From positions 1-12,729 of the forward strand of contig DBYC01000052.1 of the NCBI GenBank assembly GCA_002310035.1: a stretch of DNA of 12,729 nucleotides, given 5' to 3'. The notes under the pieces are model-generated. The model ran no database searches and was not told the DNA's origin. It saw nothing but the letters and a program-made list of their open reading frames with translations. Both the position numbers and the translations under genes were made by a program. This DNA is from a bacterium UBP6_UBA1196. GTDB lineage: Bacteria; UBP6; UBA1177. How positions within the stretch are numbered: position 1 is the first letter of the stretch; each line of letters opens with the position of its first letter. Shown in pieces: positions 6,195 through 12,729 of this stretch.

Positions 6195-9083
6195 ATGAGC
6201 AGATTTTCCGCATTTATTGACAGAATCAATTCAGACGAAGCAAAACGCGCGGCACTGCTGTTTGCATACAATTTTCTTGCAACTTCCATTATGATCATGG
6301 GCAGGATCGTCCGCGACACCCTTTTTCTGAACAAATATAAAGGCGACCGTTTCATGCTTTCATCCATGTATATCGGAGTTGCGGTCCTGGTCTCCGCCGC
6401 AACATTCATATACACTAAAAAGAGCTCTTTCTACAGGCTGGACAAGCTGATAAATGCGACTTTTTCGATCGGAATTTTTCTGACCCTTGCATTTATCATG
6501 CTGATAAACAATGAATTTTCCCCTGCTTTCCCGTCACTTTACATTTTCATTGAACTGCTGGGAGCTTTCGTGATGTTCCAGTTCTGGTCATTCACCAACG
6601 AACTGCTTGATTCTAGGGAAGCCAAGAGAGTCATCGGTTTTGTCGGGTGCGGAGGAATCATTGCGAGTCTCGTTGTAGGCGGCACAGTCGGCAAGCTCGC
6701 GGCACTATTGGAGAAAGTCCAGTATCTTCTTTTCATAAACGCTTTCTGTATGAGTCTCTGCGTCGCAATAGTCCGTTTTATGGGGACAGAATACCGTAAC
6801 CGCCTTCAGAGAGGAGTGGTTCCTGCAAATATCGCACAGAAACAGGCCCGGAAAACCGCTGCCAGAATCGGCGTTCTGAAAACGCCTTATGTCAGATACA
6901 TCGCGGCGATGGCAGCTTTGATATATGTCGTCGTAACACTTGTGGACTATCAGTTCAAAATCGTCGCTTCCGACGAATTTGCCTCTGATCCGCAGAAACT
7001 GGCGGCTTATTTCGGCTACATTTATCTGATTTTCGGCGGTGTCTTCTCACTTTTTTTCCAGCTTGCCGCCACTTCCCGCCTTTTAAAGTTCAGCATTTTT
7101 TTGAGTCTCGGCATTCTGCCTGCCGTTCTGACTTTGAGCTCGGTATTTTTCATTGCCGTTCCGCCCGAACTCAGAATATTCGGTCTGGCGGCACCGCTTG
7201 TAGCCATAACAATGGCGAAAGCAGGCGACAGCGCATTCAGATACACCGTAAACGACGCAGCGGTCCAGCTTCTCTACATTCCGCTTGACCCCAAAATAAA
7301 AAGCCGCGCAAAAGCTGTCGTTGACGGCATGGTCAAACCGATATTCATCGGTGTTTCGGGCTTTATCCTTCTCGCCGTCAGCTATCTCGGAAAGACGGGA
7401 AGCGTCTCTTCAGATGTCAGGCTGATCTCGTGGATCGTCACGATTGTAGGTATTCTTTGGCTTGCGACGATTGTCGGGATCAGAAACCGCTATCTTTCCG
7501 TCCTCATCGACAACATCAGAAAAAAACGCTTAGGCACGAACCAGCTGACCATGCAGCCCAATGTTCTCCAGAGCATTGTACATAATGCGGTCGAAAGCGG
7601 CAGCGACGACGACCTTTCTATGGCTATTGACATGGTGGCGAGTTCGGGAAATACAGTTCTCGGGCGGGAATTCGTTGCGCTTCTTTCAAAAGCATCCCCT
7701 AAAATAAAAGTCCGGATCCTCGCCCTGATGCGCAACACCGAAAGCCGTTACAACACTTACAACATACTAAAATTGTTTAATTATCCAGACGAAGATGTAC
7801 TCCGTGAAGCGATTCTTACATACGGTTACATCCAGACTGAAAAATCGGTAAAATACATTTTGCCGTTTCTTGAAAACGACAAAATCTCTATCCGTGAAGC
7901 CGCAGTCATCGCACTTATAAAATATGCAGGTGTGAGCGGAGCAATGGCGGCCGGTTCGCATCTCAAGGCTTTTCTTGAATCGGAAAATGCTGCCGACAGA
8001 GCTGCCGCGGCCTATATTCTCGGCGAAATCGGGCAGAAAAACATGGACCAGCAGCTGTTCGTGCTTCTGAACGATCCGAATCCGAATGTCCGCCGTGAAG
8101 CCGTAAAAGCAACCGCAAAAATAGATTCGAATGTCTTCATTCCTAAACTTTTTTACATTCTTTTCGACAAAGAGGTCAGTTTCGACGCAGCTAAAGTCCT
8201 TTCGAAACTTGGCGAAAAGATCCTTGCACCCGCGGCGGATATTCTTTCAAACAGGCTTGAAAGTTTCCGTCTGAAAAATGAAGTTGCCAAAATGCTGGGC
8301 GACATCCGCACGCCGGAATCATTCAAACTTCTCGCCTGCTCGCTCGAAAACGCCAGTGACGAACTGCGCAACACAGTCCTGGAAAGCATGAAGAAAATTC
8401 TTGCCAGAACAGAAAAGGCCACTTTGGACAAAAACGAGCTCCACACACTGCTTTTTAAAGAGATCTATCAATATTTCCAGACTCTTTACTTCTCGGTTCA
8501 AATAAAACGGAATTTCGCGTCAGATTTTCTCTACGATGTCACTGAATCAAAACTCAGCAAGTGTTACCAGCGTATTTTCTCAATACTTTCGCTAATGTAC
8601 GGCAATTCCCTTTTCGACAGCATCTATTTCAATCTGACAAGGAAATCGGTTTCCGCAATACAACGAGCTAACGCCCTCGAAATCGTCGACACGATCGTTG
8701 ACAAAGAAATCAGACCTATCATCGTTCCCCTGATAGAGAGCCGAAACGATGATGAAAAGCTTGATCTTGGCTTTGCCTTTTTTAATGTTAGAAAAATGGA
8801 AGTGTCAGATATCATTGAAATTTTTATGACAGATGATTCTGAATGGGTCCGTTCTGTCACGCTTTACGCTGTCGCTCACGAACATATAATGGATTTTTAC
8901 GACAAAATAGCGATGTTTCTGTATGATCCGAGTCCTCTGGTCAGGGAATCGGCTCTTTACGCAATGAATTTTTTGAATATAAGAATTACTGATGACGATG
9001 CTGACTGCATTTTGAACGACAGCGACGATTATCTCCGCAGATATTCGCGTTCCGTTTTGAAAACGAAAACGCAGGAGGGATGA
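6195..9083 (+). CDS. ADP/ATP translocase-like membrane protein with HEAT repeats
   Basis: The 962-residue protein is integral to the inner membrane. The first 440 or so residues carry about eleven or twelve hydrophobic segments. Their motifs resemble the nucleotide-translocase (TLC/NTT) side of the MFS: RIVRDTLFLNKY near 40, FQFWSFTNELLDSREAKRVIGF followed by GCGG, FRYTVNDAAVQLLYIPLDPKIK near 350, and an AKAVVDGMVKP segment. From about 480 to the end it is helical with HEAT-like repeats, for example VLREAILTYGYIQ near 535, NVRREAVKATAKI near 633 and LVRESALYAMNFL near 915. HEAT arrays usually bind proteins. GTG 6189, which overlaps the trmL stop, is an alternative start; ATG 6195 has AGAG five bases upstream. 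The substrate is unknown. A true ATP/ADP exchanger is not implied, because such proteins are widespread in free-living bacteria. Confidence 0.85.
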   Translation: MSRFSAFIDRINSDEAKRAALLFAYNFLATSIMIMGRIVRDTLFLNKYKGDRFMLSSMYIGVAVLVSAATFIYTKKSSFYRLDKLINATFSIGIFLTLAFIMLINNEFSPAFPSLYIFIELLGAFVMFQFWSFTNELLDSREAKRVIGFVGCGGIIASLVVGGTVGKLAALLEKVQYLLFINAFCMSLCVAIVRFMGTEYRNRLQRGVVPANIAQKQARKTAARIGVLKTPYVRYIAAMAALIYVVVTLVDYQFKIVASDEFASDPQKLAAYFGYIYLIFGGVFSLFFQLAATSRLLKFSIFLSLGILPAVLTLSSVFFIAVPPELRIFGLAAPLVAITMAKAGDSAFRYTVNDAAVQLLYIPLDPKIKSRAKAVVDGMVKPIFIGVSGFILLAVSYLGKTGSVSSDVRLISWIVTIVGILWLATIVGIRNRYLSVLIDNIRKKRLGTNQLTMQPNVLQSIVHNAVESGSDDDLSMAIDMVASSGNTVLGREFVALLSKASPKIKVRILALMRNTESRYNTYNILKLFNYPDEDVLREAILTYGYIQTEKSVKYILPFLENDKISIREAAVIALIKYAGVSGAMAAGSHLKAFLESENAADRAAAAYILGEIGQKNMDQQLFVLLNDPNPNVRREAVKATAKIDSNVFIPKLFYILFDKEVSFDAAKVLSKLGEKILAPAADILSNRLESFRLKNEVAKMLGDIRTPESFKLLACSLENASDELRNTVLESMKKILARTEKATLDKNELHTLLFKEIYQYFQTLYFSVQIKRNFASDFLYDVTESKLSKCYQRIFSILSLMYGNSLFDSIYFNLTRKSVSAIQRANALEIVDTIVDKEIRPIIVPLIESRNDDEKLDLGFAFFNVRKMEVSDIIEIFMTDDSEWVRSVTLYAVAHEHIMDFYDKIAMFLYDPSPLVRESALYAMNFLNIRITDDDADCILNDSDDYLRRYSRSVLKTKTQEG

Positions 9084-9550
9084 TGCTTACACGGGTTGAA
9101 AGGGTCTTGGCTCTTAAAAACATAGAACTTTTCCATGGGATCCCGGGCGAAGTGCTTGCAGATATTGCAACTCTTCTCGAAGAGGAGACTTTCGAAAAAG
9201 GACAGTATATAGTAAATGAAGGTGATCTCGGGAAAGAGCTTTTTATGATCGTACAGGGTGAAGTCGAAGTCGTTGCGGGCGGCAATGTCGTCGCTGTTAT
9301 GAAAAAAGGCGAAGGATTCGGCGAAATGGCCTTGATCGACAGTCAGCCGAGAAGCGCGGACATAATCGCGAAAGACGATGTTCTTGTCCTTAAAATGGAA
9401 AGCGACGATTTTCTTGAAATTCTGAAACAGCGCGAGGAAGTCGCTTTGGGAGTAATCAAGGTTCTCACCGGACGCATAAGGGAACTCAATATGAAACTTG
9501 TGGCTGAAATAGGTAAAAAAAATGACACAGGAAAAAAGCAAAAAGCGTAG
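9080..9550 (+). CDS. Stand-alone cyclic nucleotide-binding domain protein
   Basis: The 156-residue cytosolic protein is almost entirely a Crp/Fnr-type cNMP-binding beta-barrel (about 17-125) with a C-terminal helix and basic tail. It has no DNA-binding helix-turn-helix. The phosphate-binding cassette FGEMALIDSQPRSA (80-93) keeps the Glu82 and Arg91 that hold the ribose and phosphate in family members, so ligand binding is plausible. The start overlaps the preceding stop (ATGA). ATG 9083 is three bases later and better spaced from the strong AGGAGG at 9073-9078. Its likely job is to sense cAMP, cGMP or another nucleotide for the HEAT-repeat transporter-like protein. Related proteins often carry such a domain fused at the C-terminus (from memory), so the split form is notable. 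Confidence 0.88.
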   Translation: MMLTRVERVLALKNIELFHGIPGEVLADIATLLEEETFEKGQYIVNEGDLGKELFMIVQGEVEVVAGGNVVAVMKKGEGFGEMALIDSQPRSADIIAKDDVLVLKMESDDFLEILKQREEVALGVIKVLTGRIRELNMKLVAEIGKKNDTGKKQKA

Positions 9551-9821
9551 GGTCATCTGCTGGAACATCATCAGCCTGCTGATATTATTAGCTGTTTCAG
9601 CATTTGTGCTGAACGGAGCCCAAGGTGTTCAGCTCTATTCAGCCCTTGCGCTCATTTTTATTTTGTCAGGAATTTTTCTTAAAAGAACATATATTTTTGC
9701 AGGAATTCTGATTTTTGTCATCGTGCTCGTCTTTACCGTGAAGGATTCCTTTGGAACAAACGAAAGCGGCAGCGAAAACAACAGTTTCAATTTCAATTTT
9801 TTTATCAACGGCAATAAATGA
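9522..9821 (+). CDS. Small membrane protein, three predicted helices
   Basis: The 99-residue protein has a basic N-terminal tail (KSKKRR) and three hydrophobic segments at about 12-30, 37-53 and 56-73. An Asn/Ser/Phe-rich tail follows. The positive-inside rule puts the N-terminus in the cytoplasm and the tail outside. I do not recognise the family. The start ATG at 9522 lies inside the cNMP-protein gene (29-base overlap) with AGG eight bases upstream. The stop is 7 bases before the lipoprotein start, and the stop region TGAGGA doubles as that gene's RBS. It is therefore embedded in the operon and may be an accessory membrane subunit, which is inferred from position only. Confidence 0.75.
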   Translation: MTQEKSKKRRVICWNIISLLILLAVSAFVLNGAQGVQLYSALALIFILSGIFLKRTYIFAGILIFVIVLVFTVKDSFGTNESGSENNSFNFNFFINGNK

Positions 9822-9828
9822 GGAAACC

Positions 9829-12726
9829 ATGAAAAAACTTTTCTTGCTCATGATCACCGCGCTTTTTCTGTTCGGCTGCGGCGGCTCAAACAATGAAAGC
9901 CCCGATTCGGATGGCACTGTAACAGATGAAGACGGCAGCGCGGCTGATACTGATTCAACAGACACCAACCCTGACTCAGGCGACACTAACTCTGATTCAG
10001 GTGACACCAACCCTGATTCAGGCGACACCGATCCCGACTCAGGCGACACTAACCCTGATTCAGGCGACACCAATCCCGACTCAGGCGACACTAACCCTGA
10101 TTCAGGCGCTGATACAGGCATGACCGACGGCGACACAACGCCGGATGACGACAGTGACACAGGTTCTCAGGAAGTTCCCGGAACGTCAACTGTCGAATGG
10201 GACGGCAAAAAAGGAGAGGTTTCAGTTTCCGGTGACGAACTCAGGACATACACTCTGACTACAAATGCGGATCTTCGCGAAAACTATCCTGAATCAAAGC
10301 AGAGAACGGTAAGCGAAAGTGCCGGAAGCCCACGTCTCCGCAGCGGAAACACAATGTTCGACGCACTTTTTGCTTTGGCGGTAACGGAACTTGACCAAAA
10401 TAAAGTTACAGCAATTAAAGATTACAGCATGAACAACGAAAATCCTGTTGACTGCGACTGCTTCGAAACGGGCGAAAACTGGCATTATGTCTGGACGCGA
10501 GATACAGCTTACGCGGTACACTCGGGAATTGCTTTCCTTAAGCCGCAGAAATCAAAAAATTCTCTTAAATTCAAAATTTCAGAACGCAAAAACGCTGGCG
10601 GAAATATGCAGATAGTCCAGGATACCGGTTCCGGAGGTTCGTGGCCTGTCAGCACAGACCGCGTCGTCTGGGCTCTAGGAGCAATGGAGACGCTCAAAAA
10701 CCTTGAAGGAAGCGACTATAACAGCTTTCTGTCAGATTCTTACGAAGCGATAAAGAACACTTTGGAAGCCGACAGACTTCATATTTATGATTCTGAAGAC
10801 GGTCTTTACCGCGGCGAGCAGTCTTTCCTTGACTGGCGTGAGCAGACTTATCCGCTCTGGACTGCAAACAATACAAAACACATCGGAATGTCAAAGACAC
10901 TTTCGACGAATGTTCTTCACTATATCGCGCTGAAAACCGCTTCGGAACTTGCAGGCGAAAAAGGCAAAACAAGTGAAGCCGCGAATTTCGCGTCTCAGGC
11001 CGATGAATTAAAAAACGCAATAAAATCAAAGTTTTATTTGTCTGACAGCAAGACTTTTTCAACGATGAAAACCACATTTCTTGATGAGTCAGCCGTTGAC
11101 AAAAGAGATCTTTTGGGACTTTCGCTTCTTATTCTTTCGGGAATTGCCAATAGCACTGAAGCCGCTTCGATCCTCGAAGAATATCCGGTTACCGAAGCAG
11201 GTCCTGCAGTAATTTTCCCGCAGGAGCCGCAGAGAAAAATCTATCACAACCGCGCGATTTGGCCTTTCGTTACTTCTTACGCTCTCCGTGCCGCGGCCAA
11301 AGCAGGGAACGACAAATTCTATGAAAACGCATTCATGAGTTTGGTCCGCGGAGCCGCTTTCAACCTTTCGAACATGGAGAATTTTGAATTTACGACGCTT
11401 TCGCCAGATTACCATGACACGATGTTCCCGGAACTCAGCGGTCCTGTCGTAAATTCAAGGCGCCAGCTCTGGAGCGTAGGCGGATTTATTTCGATGGTCC
11501 TCGACTCTGTTTTCGGCAGAGAGCAGACTTTGGGAACACTCTGGTTCTCGCCGAAATTTCCGGTAAATCTGAGAAACACTTTCTTTGCAGGAAGCAGCGA
11601 ATTTGTCCTTAAAGGCCTGAAATTCAAAGGAAAAACGATCGAACTCAAGATCAAACTTCCTGAGAAAAACTCTGAAACATCCGGTTTTTACGTTCTCAAA
11701 TCGCTGAAACTTAACGGAGTAGAAAAAACAGCGCCTCTTGCAGTATCTGATTTTGCGGAAAACAATACGATCGAAATGGAGCTTAAACTTTCGGACGAAT
11801 CGGGAACAGTCAACCTTGTCGACTGCAGCGCAAATCCGAACAAGTGCTATGCGCCGCGCGGTGTCGAAAATGTTTCGGTAACGGACGGAAAAAAACTGAC
11901 GGTTTCATTCACTCCTTCCGATGATGCCGAATACTACAACATTTACCGTGACGGCGAAAAAATAAAAAATCTCTCTAAGAACTCGAGCGAATTTTCATAC
12001 GACAGCGATTCGAACAAACTTTCGTGGGGCGACATAAGTTCTTCAGCAGGTTTCTCAACAAAATCATACTGTTACAGTGTCGCGGCAGTAAATTCTGAAG
12101 GTTGGGAAAGCCATCACTCGGATCCCGCCTGCTACTGGGGCGAAAACGACAAACGGGCAAAATGGGAGTTCACAGCATCCTCTTTTGACCAGACTCCGAA
12201 TGTCACGGATTCAAACAGTGAGTTATACCACGGCAGGCCCCATTTCGGCGACTGGGGAAGACAGGATGAAGTTCTTTCCGTTTCAAATATCAAACCAAAG
12301 GATAGCGGAACATATCTCGTCTCTTTGGAATACGGCAGCGGCCGCCCGATAGACACAGGAATCACTTCATGCAACAAAATAGTTAAAATCACTGACGAAA
12401 GCAACAATGTTGTTTTGGAAAAAATGGTCTTTATGCCACATTTGGGATTACTTGATAATTGCCATGGAGACTGGAACAGATGGGGCGAATCTTCGTTCGT
12501 CAGCGTTGATCTACTCAGCAGCAAAACCTATAAGGTCGAAATAAAAGATGCTTTCAACATGTCTTATTTCAAGCATTTTGAACCGTATTTTTATTTGGAT
12601 GGCGAATATTTCCCTGAGGAATGCAGAGGCGACGGCAAAGAAACAAGAGTCGGCGGCGGAACAGATGTCTACAACAGAGCAAATATTTCTACACTCAAGT
12701 TTTTGCTGAAAGAGATAAAGAATTAA
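9829..12726 (+). CDS. Lipoprotein with repeat linker, six-hairpin glycosidase-like, Fn3-like and C-terminal beta domains
   Basis: The 965-residue protein is a surface or periplasmic lipoprotein. Residues 1-17 are a signal peptide with lipobox LFGC and Cys17 as lipid anchor. An Asp/Ser/Thr/Pro-rich linker follows, with seven DTNPDSG-type units at 45-93. Residues 163-612 look like an (alpha/alpha)6 glycosidase, with VWTRDTAYA near 222, YRGEQSFLDWREQ at 327-339 and YHNRAIWPF at 472-480. The last recalls the YHN-x-x-WP motif of glycogen-debranching and other six-hairpin glycosidases. I cannot name a GH family or prove catalytic acids. Residues 676-770 are Fn3-like (YYNIYRDGEKI and YCYSVAAVNSEG). 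Residues 778-965 are a beta-rich, possibly carbohydrate-binding domain (GRPHFGDWGRQDE). ATG 9829 was chosen because it gives the signal peptide and has AGGA four bases upstream; an in-frame ATG at 9751 is rejected. Confidence 0.8.
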   Translation: MKKLFLLMITALFLFGCGGSNNESPDSDGTVTDEDGSAADTDSTDTNPDSGDTNSDSGDTNPDSGDTDPDSGDTNPDSGDTNPDSGDTNPDSGADTGMTDGDTTPDDDSDTGSQEVPGTSTVEWDGKKGEVSVSGDELRTYTLTTNADLRENYPESKQRTVSESAGSPRLRSGNTMFDALFALAVTELDQNKVTAIKDYSMNNENPVDCDCFETGENWHYVWTRDTAYAVHSGIAFLKPQKSKNSLKFKISERKNAGGNMQIVQDTGSGGSWPVSTDRVVWALGAMETLKNLEGSDYNSFLSDSYEAIKNTLEADRLHIYDSEDGLYRGEQSFLDWREQTYPLWTANNTKHIGMSKTLSTNVLHYIALKTASELAGEKGKTSEAANFASQADELKNAIKSKFYLSDSKTFSTMKTTFLDESAVDKRDLLGLSLLILSGIANSTEAASILEEYPVTEAGPAVIFPQEPQRKIYHNRAIWPFVTSYALRAAAKAGNDKFYENAFMSLVRGAAFNLSNMENFEFTTLSPDYHDTMFPELSGPVVNSRRQLWSVGGFISMVLDSVFGREQTLGTLWFSPKFPVNLRNTFFAGSSEFVLKGLKFKGKTIELKIKLPEKNSETSGFYVLKSLKLNGVEKTAPLAVSDFAENNTIEMELKLSDESGTVNLVDCSANPNKCYAPRGVENVSVTDGKKLTVSFTPSDDAEYYNIYRDGEKIKNLSKNSSEFSYDSDSNKLSWGDISSSAGFSTKSYCYSVAAVNSEGWESHHSDPACYWGENDKRAKWEFTASSFDQTPNVTDSNSELYHGRPHFGDWGRQDEVLSVSNIKPKDSGTYLVSLEYGSGRPIDTGITSCNKIVKITDESNNVVLEKMVFMPHLGLLDNCHGDWNRWGESSFVSVDLLSSKTYKVEIKDAFNMSYFKHFEPYFYLDGEYFPEECRGDGKETRVGGGTDVYNRANISTLKFLLKEIKN
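9961..10107 (+). repeat. Seven tandem 21-bp units encoding DTNPDSG
   Basis: Seven in-frame 21-base units run without gaps. Each encodes Asp-Thr-(Asn/Asp)-(Pro/Ser)-Asp-Ser-Gly. Units 5 and 7 are identical in bases, and units 4 and 6 share a different codon set (ATCCCGACTC), so a 42-base super-unit is visible. Units 1-3 vary more. The array forms the flexible linker of the lipoprotein after the lipid anchor. Arrays like this expand and contract by slippage, so length may vary between strains. Confidence 0.95.
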
Positions 12727-12729
12727 GGT

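Noticed and set aside
9029..9571. 180-codon antisense frame across the cNMP-binding gene
   Set aside because: Shadow of a well-supported gene, with Phe/His-rich composition typical of antisense translation.
9751..9828. Upstream in-frame ATG for the lipoprotein
   Set aside because: It adds 26 residues before a perfect signal peptide and lipobox and lies within the preceding gene; ATG 9829 has its own RBS.
9666..10160. Long minus-strand reading frame (164 codons, repeated SPESGLV) opposite the lipoprotein repeats
   Set aside because: The 21-base repeat length is a multiple of three, so other frames stay open automatically. There is no RBS, and the sense frame has a signal peptide and domains.

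Overview
The window looks like chromosomal DNA of moderate GC from a Gram-negative bacterium. It encodes a lipoprotein with a lipobox, a PEGA protein with a signal peptide, and housekeeping genes. DUF1844, a PEGA/TPR protein, a nucleotide-translocase-like protein with HEAT repeats and an Asp/Ser/Thr-rich lipoprotein together recall Deltaproteobacteria in the broad sense (Myxococcota, Bdellovibrionota and uncultured relatives). That placement is an inference. I see no phage, transposon, CRISPR or RNA gene.

Layout. Positions 1-75 hold no gene. They carry a perfect DnaA-box match and a strong promoter-like sequence pointing left, out of the window. A leftward pair follows: rsmE (16S rRNA m3U1498 methyltransferase) overlaps dxs (DXP synthase) by 8 bases, so both are probably translated from one mRNA. 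A 152-base divergent promoter region (2636-2787) separates them from a long rightward series.

The rightward series starts with a signal-peptide, acidic-linker, PEGA and C-terminal-membrane-anchor protein. A 63-codon small protein, a DUF1844 protein and an inositol-monophosphatase-family enzyme (SuhB-like) follow, tightly packed. A 49-base gap with a second promoter candidate and an AT-rich hairpin leads into trmL (tRNA wobble 2'-O-methyltransferase). Four more genes overlap or nearly abut: a large ADP/ATP-translocase-like membrane protein with HEAT repeats, a stand-alone cyclic-nucleotide-binding-domain protein, a small three-helix membrane protein, and a 965-residue lipoprotein with a seven-unit repeat linker, a six-hairpin glycosidase-like domain, an Fn3-like domain and a C-terminal beta-rich domain.

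How they work together. dxs/rsmE and suhB/trmL are isoprenoid, RNA-modification and phosphatase housekeeping functions. The most unusual part is 6195-12726. There a transporter-like protein, a cNMP sensor, a membrane peptide and an outer, probably sugar-acting lipoprotein sit in one apparent transcription unit. The gene overlaps suggest coupled expression; a shared function is only inferred.
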